A stretch of 56,911 nucleotides of DNA from Blautia sp. AF19-10LB (GTDB lineage Bacteria; Bacillota; Clostridia; Lachnospirales; Lachnospiraceae): positions 1 to 56,911 of the forward strand of contig NZ_QTWS01000027.1 in NCBI RefSeq assembly GCF_003461245.1, written 5' to 3'. The position numbers and the translations under genes are program-made. Below the pieces are notes generated by a model, which ran no database searches, had not been told where the DNA came from, and saw only the letters and a list, made by a program, of their open reading frames with translations. Below, piece by piece: positions 42,289-53,653 of the stretch; the stretch's first letter is position 1, and every line of letters begins with the position of its first letter.

Positions 42289-43185
42289 ATGACAATTCAG
42301 GAAATATTAGATCGGGTTTCTGAATATCATCCTGATCTGGGAGAAGATTATCATGGATGTGATGAAGTAAAGTTTGGTGATTGCTCACAGGAATGCACAG
42401 GAATTGTTTCTGCATTGGTTCCGACAGTTGATGTGATCAGAAGGACGATTGAACTTAAAGCAAATCTTCTGTATGTTCATGAGCCTGTATCCTATCTGAC
42501 CCCTGACTGGCCTGAGTGGAAGGCAGATTATAAATGCAGAATTTATGATGAAAAATTAAAATTACTAAAAGAGAATAAGATTGTGCTTGTTCGGGATCAT
42601 GATCATATGCATGCCCATAAACCTGACAGCATTTTTACAGGAGTGCTGAAATACCTGGGCTGGATGGAATATCTTACAGAAGAGCAGAAGATTCCGTTTG
42701 GTTATATAGTATGTTTTCCAAAGGCAAAAAAGCTTAGAGAGATCAATCAGGAATTGATAGAAAAAATCGGAATGCAAGGACTTCGTTTTATAGGAAATCC
42801 AGAAGCAGAATTAAAAAAAATAGCATTTACAGGACATATTTATCCGGATGCGTTTATTCCGCAGCATTTTAACGAAGACGGAAGCTGGAGTGATTATGCG
42901 ACAGAGATCATTCGTGAAATGGAGCAGGATGGGGTTGAATGTATTATTCCGGGGGAAGTGATCGAGTGGACGGTATTATCGTATATCCGCGATGGAATTT
43001 CTCTGGGAAAAAATCTTGCATGTATCAATCCAGGTCATTTTAACTGGGAAGAACTTGGTGCCCGATATGCAAAAGACTGGCTTATGGAATTAACTGAAAA
43101 TAAAGTATCAGTTTTTTATGTTCCAACTGGTGATATGTGGAAGTATCAGACAAAAAAGAGTTTGTTTGAACAGAAATCGGAGTAA
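42289..43185 (+). CDS. Nif3-like dinuclear metal center protein
   Basis: The 298-residue protein has Nif3/DUF34 features: IELKANLLYVHEPVS with a metal-ligand His and RDHDHMHAHKPDSIFTGVL with several more. Nif3 proteins form hexameric rings with two metals per subunit; their role is debated (cyclohydrolase-like or metal-related). It differs from housekeeping Nif3 and opens a catabolic-looking gene run, so a hydrolase for a small substrate is plausible. AAGGAGAAC precedes the ATG. Confidence 0.78.
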   Translation: MTIQEILDRVSEYHPDLGEDYHGCDEVKFGDCSQECTGIVSALVPTVDVIRRTIELKANLLYVHEPVSYLTPDWPEWKADYKCRIYDEKLKLLKENKIVLVRDHDHMHAHKPDSIFTGVLKYLGWMEYLTEEQKIPFGYIVCFPKAKKLREINQELIEKIGMQGLRFIGNPEAELKKIAFTGHIYPDAFIPQHFNEDGSWSDYATEIIREMEQDGVECIIPGEVIEWTVLSYIRDGISLGKNLACINPGHFNWEELGARYAKDWLMELTENKVSVFYVPTGDMWKYQTKKSLFEQKSE

Positions 43186-43226
43186 ACAGCAACTATCCGA
43201 TGTCTGTAAGTTAAGGAGTACAACAA

Positions 43227-44429
43227 ATGAAATGGACAAGCAGTTTTAAATATCTTCCGATTAATTACGGAATGACACTGGCAGCATTATCAGACAAAAC
43301 CCAGAGAGTTCTGTTTGAAAATAATTTAAATGGAAATAAAGTGCGTATTTTATTTTCAAATAAATACGCAAAAGAAACATTGAACTTAAAAAAGGTAACC
43401 ATTGGGATTGAAAATGAAGGAACAGTGGAAAGAATAAGGGAAGTAACACTCCGAGGATCAAAAGAGATCGTACTTCCGGCAGGAGCAGAAGTTTACAGTG
43501 ATGAAGTTGAAGTTACAGTGAAAGCCGGAGATCGGATCGCAGTAAATATTTATATTGACCAGCAGCAGAAAATTCAGAATTTATGTGGATACTGGGCAGA
43601 AGGCGGATCAGAAGTCAGATGTAATATTGAAGGAGATGATACGAGAGGAAACGCTTTTTCAAGTACATCTATGGAGGAAATCTATGAATTTGTAAAAGAA
43701 GATCCTTCACCGGTAAAAGGTCAGTTTTTCTTTGGCTTTTCAGCTGTTCAGGTTTGGACAGAAGATGACGTCAAAGTAATAACAGCTTTTGGGGATTCTA
43801 TTACAGCAATGGCATTTTTCACGAATGCACTTCAGAAAAGACTGTATAAAAAATATCCGGGACAGGTAACCTTGCTTAATGCAGGAATCGGAGGGAACAG
43901 ACTGCTTCATGATGCTACATGGATACCGGATGCTCCGGCAGAAGGAGGGCTTTTTGGAGAAGCAGGAGTGAGAAGATTCGAGAAGGATGTATTTGGGACG
44001 GACAAAGTTGACAGTATTTTTTGTCTGATGGGCATTAATGATATTATGCATCCTCTTCAGTTTGAAAAAGCAGAAGAATCTGTTTCCGCTGAATATCTGG
44101 AGCAGGGGTTCAGTTATCTTGCAAAAAAAGCACACGATCATGGAAGCAGAATTTATGGTGCAACTATTATGCCGTGTGGAAATACAGAGTATTCAGAGAA
44201 ATGGATGCAGGCGTTTGAAAAAACAAGAAGAGATGTGAATCAATGGATCAGAACACAAAGTGTTTATGATGGATATTTTGATTTTGATGAGATATTAAAA
44301 AATGATACAGTTCCGGCTTATCTCAAAGAAGAAGTTCATATTGGAGATGGATTACATCCAAATACAATGGGTGGAAAAATCCTTGCGGAATGTGTGGATT
44401 TGAGTATGCTTACAGGGCTGGATGATTAA
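43227..44429 (+). CDS. SGNH/GDSL-family hydrolase
   Basis: The 400-residue protein has a beta-rich N-terminal part (residues 1-185) and a C-terminal SGNH esterase domain. The four blocks are present: TAFGDSIT (Ser), NAGIGGNRL (Gly), LMGINDIM (Asn) and GDGLHPN (Asp-His). It resembles carbohydrate acetyl-esterases. There is no signal peptide, so it probably acts on imported acylated sugars. It is codirectional with the Nif3-like gene and the GPH symporter (17 bp downstream). Confidence 0.85.
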   Translation: MKWTSSFKYLPINYGMTLAALSDKTQRVLFENNLNGNKVRILFSNKYAKETLNLKKVTIGIENEGTVERIREVTLRGSKEIVLPAGAEVYSDEVEVTVKAGDRIAVNIYIDQQQKIQNLCGYWAEGGSEVRCNIEGDDTRGNAFSSTSMEEIYEFVKEDPSPVKGQFFFGFSAVQVWTEDDVKVITAFGDSITAMAFFTNALQKRLYKKYPGQVTLLNAGIGGNRLLHDATWIPDAPAEGGLFGEAGVRRFEKDVFGTDKVDSIFCLMGINDIMHPLQFEKAEESVSAEYLEQGFSYLAKKAHDHGSRIYGATIMPCGNTEYSEKWMQAFEKTRRDVNQWIRTQSVYDGYFDFDEILKNDTVPAYLKEEVHIGDGLHPNTMGGKILAECVDLSMLTGLDD

Positions 44430-44446
44430 AAATAAGGAGAAAAAAT

Positions 44447-45811
44447 ATGAATCAGATTAACAAAAAGATGTCTTTGCTGGAAAAAATCAGCTATGGATCG
44501 GGAAATATGGGAATATGTCTGTGCACTACACTTATCACTACATTTATTATGTATTTCTATACAGATGTTGTTAAGATCAGTGTACTTCAGGTTGGAACGA
44601 TCATGTTAATCGGTGGAATTGCAGATGCTGTTTCAGATGCGGTAATGGGAATCATTGTAGATCATACCAATACTCGCTGGGGAAAATGCCGGCCGTATCT
44701 TATTTTTGGAGCGATACCTATGGCAGCAGCCTGTTTCTTTGTGCTTCATGTTCCGGATGCAAGTGCCACAGTAAAATATATTTATGCTTTGATTACATAT
44801 GTTATCTATACATTGGCATATACAACTGTACTGATTCCACAAAATGTATTGATCTCTGCAATTACAGATGATACACAGGATCGACTTGCAACAAATATGT
44901 TTGGAACTCTTGGAACAAATATTGGACAGCTGATTACAGGTGCATTTGCGTTGACACTTGTTTCTGTGCTGGGGCATGGTTCTGAGTACCGTGGATACAA
45001 TATAACGATACTGATCTTTGGTATTTTTGGTGCAGCATTAACTATGGTAGATGGATTTAATACAAGAGAACGAATGAATATGGGAACTGCCGCACAGCAG
45101 AAAATATCAGCAGCTGATACCATTAGATCCATGAAAAATACCCCTTGGATCATATGTACTGTTACTACGCTGTTTATTATTGCCCAGGTAGTTGTCAAAT
45201 CTTCTACAACTGTTTATTATTCCACCAATGTTTTACAGAATGCCGGGATGTCTTCCAGCTTACTTTCTATTGCAAATATTATTGGAATTCCGATTACACT
45301 GATTATTCCTGTTATTGCAGCAAAAATTGGAAACAGAAACATTGTATGGGTTGGAGCTGTATTTGGTGTATTAGGAAATATTGGTATTTATTTCTTTAAA
45401 TTTAATAATATTGCAGTAATTGCCTGTGCGGTCATTGCGTCTGTGGGAACTGCATTCGTAAACGGAATTATATATGTTATGTGTGCAGAAAGTATTGATT
45501 ATGGAGAATGGAAGAGTGGTATCAGAGTTCAGGGATTTTTGATGGCATTTATCGGATTTGCAGTAAAAATTGCGAACTCTATTGTTCAGATGATAACTAC
45601 AGCCATTCTGAATGCAGGTGGTTATAATGGAGCGGCAGAAGTGCAGACTGCATCAGCTGTAAACGCGATTGAATTCTGTTACGTCTGGATTCCTGTAATT
45701 TTGTTTGTTATCGTATTTATAATAAATGGATTTTATAAGCTTGACAAAATCTACCCTCAGATTCGTGCAGATCTTAATAAAAAAAGAGATGCTATGGCAA
45801 CAGAAAATTAA
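44447..45811 (+). CDS. GPH-family sugar:cation symporter
   Basis: The 454-residue protein has about twelve membrane helices and the GPH/MelB signature in its second loop (IIVDHTNTRWGKCRPYLIFG). The family imports glycosides, pentosides or hexuronides with sodium or protons. Together with four esterase-type hydrolases it suggests uptake of an acylated glycoside that is then deacylated in the cell. AAGGAGAAAAAAT precedes the ATG. Confidence 0.9.
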   Translation: MNQINKKMSLLEKISYGSGNMGICLCTTLITTFIMYFYTDVVKISVLQVGTIMLIGGIADAVSDAVMGIIVDHTNTRWGKCRPYLIFGAIPMAAACFFVLHVPDASATVKYIYALITYVIYTLAYTTVLIPQNVLISAITDDTQDRLATNMFGTLGTNIGQLITGAFALTLVSVLGHGSEYRGYNITILIFGIFGAALTMVDGFNTRERMNMGTAAQQKISAADTIRSMKNTPWIICTVTTLFIIAQVVVKSSTTVYYSTNVLQNAGMSSSLLSIANIIGIPITLIIPVIAAKIGNRNIVWVGAVFGVLGNIGIYFFKFNNIAVIACAVIASVGTAFVNGIIYVMCAESIDYGEWKSGIRVQGFLMAFIGFAVKIANSIVQMITTAILNAGGYNGAAEVQTASAVNAIEFCYVWIPVILFVIVFIINGFYKLDKIYPQIRADLNKKRDAMATEN

Positions 45812-45844
45812 TTTTATATAGAAAACAGAGAGAGAAAATGAACT

Positions 45845-46627
45845 ATGGCGGTTTTTAGAATTGCATTTGCATCTGAAACTTTATTTCGCACAGTTAATTT
45901 AAATGTTATTGTGCCTGTAGAAACTTATGGAAGAACTGACGTAAAAAAACCAGAAAAATTTAAGACTCTTTATCTGCTTCATGGATTTGGCGGAAGTCAG
46001 GATGACTGGATGGATTATAGCAATTTGAGAGCAATATCCGAAAAGTATAATCTTGCGATTGTTCTTCCTTCCGGGGAAAACAGTTTTTATGAAAATATGA
46101 ACAGCATTGCAGGTCGTTACAGTGATTTTACAGGGAAAGAAATTGTTGATTTTACCAGAAGAATGTTTCCTCTTTCTGAACGGAGAGAGGACACCTACAT
46201 TGGTGGACTTTCCATGGGTGGTTTTGGTGCATTGAGACTGGGAAGTCTTTATCATGAAACATTTGGAAAGCTGTTTACCTTGTCAGGTGCGTTTATCATC
46301 GACAATATTTCTGGTCAGAAGGCCGGATATTCAGACAGCATTGCAGATTATGATTATTATGTGCGTACGTTTGGAGATCTGGATTGTTTAAAAGATTCTG
46401 AAAAAGATCCGATGTATTGTGTAAAAAAAGCAGTTTTACAAAAAAATATGCCGGAGGTTTATCAGGCAGTAGGGACAGAAGACTTTTTGATCGAAGAAAA
46501 TCGTATGATGAAAAAATATCTGGAAAAAGAAGGAGTAAAAGTGACGTATCACGAGGCAGAGGGAATTCATGACTGGTCGTTTTGGAATAAATATTTGCCA
46601 GAAGCGGTGGAATGGCTGCTGAAATAA
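45845..46627 (+). CDS. Alpha/beta-hydrolase esterase (PF00756 type), first of three
   Basis: The 260-residue protein contains LLHGFGGSQDDW (oxyanion loop), the nucleophile elbow GGLSMGGFGALR and a final EGIHDWSFWNKYLP with the catalytic His. It resembles tributyrin esterase EstA and feruloyl/acetyl esterases. There is no signal peptide. It lies directly after the symporter; the araC gene that follows has its own promoter. Confidence 0.88.
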   Translation: MAVFRIAFASETLFRTVNLNVIVPVETYGRTDVKKPEKFKTLYLLHGFGGSQDDWMDYSNLRAISEKYNLAIVLPSGENSFYENMNSIAGRYSDFTGKEIVDFTRRMFPLSERREDTYIGGLSMGGFGALRLGSLYHETFGKLFTLSGAFIIDNISGQKAGYSDSIADYDYYVRTFGDLDCLKDSEKDPMYCVKKAVLQKNMPEVYQAVGTEDFLIEENRMMKKYLEKEGVKVTYHEAEGIHDWSFWNKYLPEAVEWLLK

Positions 46628-46663
46628 AAGCGTGATGTTGTGTGAGATTGTCAGAGGGTATGC

Positions 46664-46669
46664 TATAAT
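46664..46669 (+). promoter_or_regulatory. Promoter of the second araC gene
   Basis: TGC-TATAAT (46661-46669) is an extended consensus -10; TTGTGT lies 19 bp upstream. The ATG is 31 bp further on, behind CCGGAGG. Confidence 0.6.
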
Positions 46670-46700
46670 GAGGTAAAACAATATTTTTCCGGAGGTGTTT

Positions 46701-47582
46701 ATGTCAGAATTATACGAAAGTGAAGATTTTATTTATAACAGGATACCTATTCGTATTTTTAATCATTGCTTTGATGGAATAGAGATTTTTACACCTACTC
46801 ACTGGCATCGTAATATTGAATTTAATCTTGTGACCTGTGGAAGAATCCGTCGGATTGTAGATGGAATACAGTATGATCAGACGGAAGGAGATATTTTCAT
46901 AGTTAACAGTGGAGAAATTCATGCGGATCACTGGATTGATGAGACAGATCATTTTGAGGGTATTACTGTTCAGATTTCCAAAAGTTTTATGGAACGCTGG
47001 CTTGGAGGAGACTTTTATTTGAGTATACCTGAGAAAGCGGAAGATATGCAGCAGATGATAAATATTCTGCTGCAATTTGGAACACTGAAGCAGAAGAAAG
47101 AACAGAATGGTTATGCTGGTTTTGGAGAAAATCTGGATGGAACTGTTGAAAATGATCTGTCAAGAATCCGGGCAATGGAACTGTTGTTTCGATTACTCGG
47201 AGTTCTTCGTATGTCCTGTGTGAAGAAACCAACAGGAAGCAGGCGTAACAGAGAAGACAGCATTAATAAAATTAAGGAAATCACGAATTATCTTGACAAA
47301 CATTATACAGAAAATCTGACACTTGCTGCTGTTGCAGAACAATTTCATTACACATCTGCACATTTATCACGGTTATTTAAAAAGCATATAGGAATTAATT
47401 TTCATGATCATTTACAGTATCTTCGTCTTATGAATTGTGTGGAAATGATGAAAATACATCCGGAAATGCAGCTTACGGTTATAGCACTGAATAATGGGTT
47501 TCCAAATATAAAATCTTTTATCGAAACTTTTAAACGATTTTATGGATGTACTCCATCTGCATGGATGAAAAAGAAAAGATGA
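46701..47582 (+). CDS. AraC-family regulator of the esterase locus
   Basis: The 293-residue protein has an N-terminal cupin (THWHRNIEFNLVTCG with metal-type His residues; about 30-110) and a C-terminal AraC helix-turn-helix (TLAAVAEQFHYTSAHLSRLFKKHIG; ending RFYGCTPSAWMKKKR). It probably senses a sugar or phenolic glycoside and controls the esterase and symporter genes on both sides. Start ATG 46701 follows GGAGG by 5 nt; the GTG 6 bp earlier abuts the ribosome site. Confidence 0.88.
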   Translation: MSELYESEDFIYNRIPIRIFNHCFDGIEIFTPTHWHRNIEFNLVTCGRIRRIVDGIQYDQTEGDIFIVNSGEIHADHWIDETDHFEGITVQISKSFMERWLGGDFYLSIPEKAEDMQQMINILLQFGTLKQKKEQNGYAGFGENLDGTVENDLSRIRAMELLFRLLGVLRMSCVKKPTGSRRNREDSINKIKEITNYLDKHYTENLTLAAVAEQFHYTSAHLSRLFKKHIGINFHDHLQYLRLMNCVEMMKIHPEMQLTVIALNNGFPNIKSFIETFKRFYGCTPSAWMKKKR

Positions 47583-47610
47583 GGATTGTATTAATAGAAG
47601 GGATTTTATT

Positions 47611-49550
<1,940 letters not shown>

Positions 49551-49590
49551 AAAATGGATTGTAATGTAAGATAATAAAAGAAATGACAGA

Positions 49591-49623
49591 AAAGGACGGA
49601 TGATAAAAATCCGTCTTTTTTTC
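49591..49623 (+). terminator. Terminator of the esterase locus
   Basis: GACGGAT (49595-49601) pairs with ATCCGTC (49609-49615), followed by eight T. Confidence 0.85.
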
Positions 49624-49640
49624 TGCGATATTTTATATCC

Positions 49641-49682
49641 GTGGTTATGACCACATATTTATGGGGGAATGTATATTATATT
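49641..49682 (+). promoter_or_regulatory. CRP/FNR-type palindrome and -10 of hcp
   Basis: GTGGT-TATG-ACCAC (49641-49654) is a perfect 5-4-5 palindrome, the geometry of CRP/FNR-family sites. A -10-like TATATT lies at 49677-49682 and no good -35 is present. With a start near 49689 the palindrome centre falls at about -41, the class II activator position. HcpR or another nitrosative-stress regulator of this family is a natural candidate. Confidence 0.6.
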
Positions 49683-49731
49683 GAGTTTGTGAAAAAAATG
49701 AATATACAGAAACCATAAGGAGGTTTTTATC

Positions 49732-51366
49732 ATGAAACATAAAATGTTTTGTTTTCAGTGTCAGGAAACAGCAGGATGCACGGGATGTACAAATTCAGGA
49801 GTCTGTGGAAAGAAGCCGGAAGTTGCAGCGATGCAGGATCTTCTGATCTATGTCACAAAGGGGCTTTCTGCAGTTACAACAGAACTTCGAAAAGAAGGAA
49901 AAGAGATTCCGGATGAGATTGATCATCTGGTGGTGATGAATCTTTTTACAACCATTACAAATGTAAATTTTGACAGAGAATCCATTACAGAACGTATTAC
50001 AGAAACATTGAAGGCAAAGGAAAGATTGCTTTCAGAAGTGGAAGACAAAGATCAGCTTCCGGATGCAGCAGTCTGGAACGGAAAAGAAGAGGAATTCGAA
50101 GAAAAAGCATCCAAGGTCGGAATTCTTTCCACCGAAAATGAGGACATCCGAAGCTTAAGAGAACTGATCACATACGGATTAAAAGGGCTTGCCGCTTATG
50201 AGAAGCATGCACTTGCACTTCTTCATAATGAGGAAGAACTGGATGCTTTTCTTCAGAGAGCACTTGCCGCAACACTGAATGATACTCTCAGTGCGGAAGA
50301 ACTGACAGCCCTGACGCTGGAAACCGGAAAATATGGTGTACAGGTGATGGCACTTCTTGATAAGGCAAATACAGAGACTTATGGAAATCCGGAGATCACA
50401 AAAGTAAATATCGGGGTTCGAAACAATCCGGGAATCCTGATTTCAGGACACGATCTCCGTGATCTGGAAATGCTGCTGGAACAGACGCAGGGGACAGGTG
50501 TGGATGTCTATACACATTCAGAGATGCTTCCGGCACATTACTATCCGGCATTCAAAAAATATCCGAATTTTGCAGGAAATTATGGAAATGCATGGTGGAA
50601 ACAGAAAGAAGAGTTTGAGAGTTTTCATGGTCCGATCGTGATGACTACAAACTGTATTGTTCCGCCAAAGGACAGCTACAAAGACCGGATCTATACGACA
50701 GGAGCTGTGAGATATCCGGGATGTAAACATATTCCGGGAGCAGAAGGTGAAGAGAAAGACTTTTCTGCTGTGATCGAGCATGCAAAGAAATGTGCGCCGC
50801 CACAGGAGATTGAGAGCGGAGAGATCGTCGGAGGCTTTGCCCATGCACAGGTTCTTGCGCTGGCAGATCAGATTGTAGAGGCGGTTAAGACAGGGGCTAT
50901 CCGCAAGTTTGTTGTAATGGCAGGCTGTGATGGCCGGGCAAAGACCAGAAATTACTACACAGATTTTGCAAAGGCACTGCCAAAAGATACTGTGATCCTG
51001 ACTGCCGGCTGTGCAAAATACAAGTATAATAAACTGAATCTGGGAAATATCAATGGTATTCCGAGAGTACTTGACGCAGGACAGTGTAATGATTCCTATT
51101 CACTGGCTGTGATCGCACTGAAACTGAAGGAAATATTTGAACTGGAAGATATCAACGACCTTCCGATCGTATACAATATTGCCTGGTATGAGCAGAAAGC
51201 AGTGATCGTACTCCTGGCTCTGCTTTCCCTCGGAGTGAGAAATATCCACCTGGGACCGACTCTGCCAGCATTCCTTTCTCCGAACGTGGCAAAGATTCTG
51301 GTTGATAATTTCGGAATCGGAGGAATCCGTTCTGTAGAGGAAGATATTGCGGATCTGATTGGATAA
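49732..51366 (+). CDS. hcp: Hybrid-cluster protein (hydroxylamine reductase)
   Basis: The 544-residue enzyme holds a 4Fe-4S cluster bound by the N-terminal Cys set ([13 protein letters not shown]) and the hybrid Fe-S-O cluster bound by later Cys, His and Glu residues ([45 protein letters not shown]). It reduces nitric oxide or hydroxylamine and protects against nitrosative stress in the cytoplasm. The length is that of class I/II Hcp. AAGGAGG precedes the ATG. It is monocistronic, with no hcr partner beside it. Confidence 0.96.
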   Translation: MKHKMFCFQCQETAGCTGCTNSGVCGKKPEVAAMQDLLIYVTKGLSAVTTELRKEGKEIPDEIDHLVVMNLFTTITNVNFDRESITERITETLKAKERLLSEVEDKDQLPDAAVWNGKEEEFEEKASKVGILSTENEDIRSLRELITYGLKGLAAYEKHALALLHNEEELDAFLQRALAATLNDTLSAEELTALTLETGKYGVQVMALLDKANTETYGNPEITKVNIGVRNNPGILISGHDLRDLEMLLEQTQGTGVDVYTHSEMLPAHYYPAFKKYPNFAGNYGNAWWKQKEEFESFHGPIVMTTNCIVPPKDSYKDRIYTTGAVRYPGCKHIPGAEGEEKDFSAVIEHAKKCAPPQEIESGEIVGGFAHAQVLALADQIVEAVKTGAIRKFVVMAGCDGRAKTRNYYTDFAKALPKDTVILTAGCAKYKYNKLNLGNINGIPRVLDAGQCNDSYSLAVIALKLKEIFELEDINDLPIVYNIAWYEQKAVIVLLALLSLGVRNIHLGPTLPAFLSPNVAKILVDNFGIGGIRSVEEDIADLIG

Positions 51367-51406
51367 AATAAAGAGGATTCCATAGTCCATCTGTCTTAAA
51401 AATCAC

Positions 51407-51460
51407 TTGCAAATCCACTGCATATGTTAGATAATTAACGTGTTGCAGTGGATATTTTTT
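51407..51460 (+). promoter_or_regulatory. Second promoter interleaved with a terminator
   Basis: ATCCACTGCA (51413-51422) pairs perfectly with TGCAGTGGAT (51444-51453), followed by ATTTTTT: the hcp terminator. The promoter TTGCAA (51407-51412), 17-bp spacer, GATAAT (51430-51435) uses the left arm as its spacer, as at 24250-24310. The thrE transcript would start near 51442 without the left arm. Confidence 0.6.
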
Positions 51461-51482
51461 GTAGAATATATAAAGATCAGGG

Positions 51483-52259
51483 ATGGAAACGAAGATGAAA
51501 ACAGGGAAATATGATGAGAACCGGTTGCTGCATCTGCTTCTGGATATGGGAGAAATGCTTCTTGCTTCCGGGGCGGAGATCAACCGTGTTGAGGACACGC
51601 TGCAGAGGATCGGACGGGCCTATGGGGCAGCCAAGATGAACGTTTTTGTTATCACATCCAGCATAGTGATAACCATGGAAAAAACAGACGGGGAACTTCT
51701 GACACATACCAGGAGGATAAACTATACAGGAAGTACAGACTTCACAATGCTGGAACAGCTGAATGCACTCAGCAGGAACTGCTGTATCAATCCGATTCCG
51801 CTGGAGCAGTTTCACAGAAGACTGCAGGAAATCGCAGAACCAAAAACACGATGGGAACTCTATGTGGGCAGCATTCTGGCTGCGGGAAGTTTTGCCGTGT
51901 TTTTTGGAGGAACATTTGCGGATGGAATCGTGGCCGCCCTGGTAGGAGTCCTTATCTGTTTTATACAGGAAAAAATAACAGGCCTTTTTGCAAATACGAT
52001 CATGTTTAACCTGTTTATATCCTTTATTGTGGGAGCCGTAATCTGTCTGACAGTAAGAGTTCTGCCAGTTTTAAATATGGACAAGATCATGATCGGAGAT
52101 ATCATGCTTCTGATTCCGGGAATTCCGGCGACAAACTCCATCAGAGACATGCTGATGGGAGATACGATCTCCGGACTGATGCGACTGATCGAGAGTATTC
52201 TGTGGGCGGGAGCCCTTGCCTGTGGATTTATGGCAGCGATTTGGATGGTGAGAGTATGA
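51483..52259 (+). CDS. Threonine/serine exporter, N-terminal half (ThrE/DUF1212)
   Basis: The 258-residue protein has a soluble N-terminal region with LLDMGEMLLASGAEINRVEDT and then about five membrane helices. This is the first half of the ThrE-type amino acid exporter, split in two genes in most Firmicutes. Start is either 51483 or the ATG 12 bp later; ribosome sites are weak for both. It overlaps the next gene by 4 bp (ATGA). Confidence 0.87.
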   Translation: METKMKTGKYDENRLLHLLLDMGEMLLASGAEINRVEDTLQRIGRAYGAAKMNVFVITSSIVITMEKTDGELLTHTRRINYTGSTDFTMLEQLNALSRNCCINPIPLEQFHRRLQEIAEPKTRWELYVGSILAAGSFAVFFGGTFADGIVAALVGVLICFIQEKITGLFANTIMFNLFISFIVGAVICLTVRVLPVLNMDKIMIGDIMLLIPGIPATNSIRDMLMGDTISGLMRLIESILWAGALACGFMAAIWMVRV

Positions 52260-52714
52260 AAGATGTGATATTGCAGTTGGTTATGGCGTTTGTCGGTTCG
52301 CTGGGATTTGCCTTGCTGTTCCGGCTGAGACAGTCGTTGTGGGTATCGGCATCTCTGGGAGGTGTTATCTGCTGGGGAGGATATCTTCTGGCAATGTATT
52401 TCAGCGGCGGACAGATCTTTATTTCCGGTCTGGCGGCTTCTGCACTGGCAGCAGTCTATGCGGATTTTCTTGCAGCCAGAAAGAGAGCTCCGGTCCCGCT
52501 GTTTTTGATTCCGTCAGTTGTGCCGCTGATTCCGGGAAGTACGCTGTACTACACGATGAGTGCAGCAGTGCAGGGAAATACAGAAGAAGTGTCACACTAT
52601 GGCAGTCTGACACTTCAGTATGCATTGTCCATCGCGGGTGGGATCTGTATCGTGTGGACGATCTTATCAATTTTCCGAAGATATTATGTTCTCAGAACAA
52701 ACAGAATTAAATAA
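52256..52714 (+). CDS. Threonine/serine exporter, C-terminal half (ThrE_2/DUF3815)
   Basis: The 152-residue protein has five membrane helices and the SVVPLIPGSTLYYTM motif of the ThrE C-terminal domain. It is coupled to the first half by ATGA and together they should form one exporter. Its stop codon is adjacent to the stop of the leftward NYN gene (52714/52715). Confidence 0.88.
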   Translation: MKDVILQLVMAFVGSLGFALLFRLRQSLWVSASLGGVICWGGYLLAMYFSGGQIFISGLAASALAAVYADFLAARKRAPVPLFLIPSVVPLIPGSTLYYTMSAAVQGNTEEVSHYGSLTLQYALSIAGGICIVWTILSIFRRYYVLRTNRIK

Positions 52715-53491
52715 TCAAATACATTTGTATGCAATGATCGTTACCGTTCCTTTGCCGGGGTAACGTTTCATTGCATATTTATTTGGATAAGCTTCGATCA
52801 GATCCGGCAGTTTGAGGAAACCGTAGGTGCGGGCATCGAAATCCGGCTTTGCACGCTTGATATACTGGCCTGCAGAGCTGACATTGACATAACGGTCGTC
52901 ATCCTGGTACTTGTCCCAGGCGATGTGGAGCAGTTTGTGGATTTCCTTTAATTCTTTTGCTTTGCGGCGTTCTTCTGCACTTTCCTGGCTGCGTCTGCTG
53001 TTTCTCGTCTTTCTGGAAGAAACCGGGGCAGGCTGATGCTCCGGAGTATCTGGATCTTTGCTCAGATTTTCGAGATAAACAAATTCATCGCAGGCATTTC
53101 GGAACGGCTCCGGTGTTTTCTTCTCTCCGACGCCCATGACATAGACTCCGGATTCGTGAAGTTTGATCGCAAGAGGCGTGTAATCACTGTCACTGGCAAC
53201 GATGACAAATGCATCGTAGATCCCGCTGTGCAGAAGATCGAGAGTGTCGATCACGAGAGCCATGTCGGTGGCGTTTTTGCCCGCAACGTAGTCAAATTGC
53301 TGTTCGGCCTTGATCGCGAGGCGTTTCAGTTCATTCTCCCAGTTCTTAAGGGAACCTTTGCGCCAGTTGCCGTACGCACGCTTCACGACGATACGACCGT
53401 TGGCAGAGATTTCCTGTATGACAGATTCCAGCTTGGACAGCTGAGTATTGTCGGCATCTATGAGCATTGCTATATTTTTAAGATTTTTCAT
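52715..53491 (-). CDS. NYN-domain protein with OST-HTH/LOTUS domain
   Basis: The 258-residue protein has an N-terminal NYN/PIN-like nuclease domain: MLIDADNTQ (Asp12, Asp14), KNATDMALVIDTLDLL and IVASDSDYTPLA supply the acidic metal site. A basic linker (SSRKTRNSRRSQESAEERRKAK, about 160-185) leads to a C-terminal OST-HTH/LOTUS-like domain (about 190-258, KELKEIHKLLHIAWDKY). This is the MARF1/LabA-like layout, expected to bind and cut RNA. Its cellular role in bacteria is unknown. The ATG has a weak site (AAGGAGAAAAAA upstream). Confidence 0.85.
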   Translation of the reverse strand: MKNLKNIAMLIDADNTQLSKLESVIQEISANGRIVVKRAYGNWRKGSLKNWENELKRLAIKAEQQFDYVAGKNATDMALVIDTLDLLHSGIYDAFVIVASDSDYTPLAIKLHESGVYVMGVGEKKTPEPFRNACDEFVYLENLSKDPDTPEHQPAPVSSRKTRNSRRSQESAEERRKAKELKEIHKLLHIAWDKYQDDDRYVNVSSAGQYIKRAKPDFDARTYGFLKLPDLIEAYPNKYAMKRYPGKGTVTIIAYKCI

Positions 53492-53597
53492 TCGATTTTT
53501 TCTCCTTGATAAAAAGCATCATTAATAAAACTATATCATTTTCAGAAAAAATTTTCCAGATTGATTACAAATTATTCTGGATTTTTGCATAGGAGTG

Positions 53598-53606
53598 TGC
53601 TATTAT
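53598..53606 (+). promoter_or_regulatory. Extended -10 promoter of the CDF gene
   Basis: TGC-TATTAT (53598-53606) is followed after 47 bp by the ATG at 53654. No clear -35. Confidence 0.4.
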
Positions 53607-53653
53607 CGAGGGAATGCTGTTGATTCACGTGTAAAATTTTGGGAGGAATAGGA

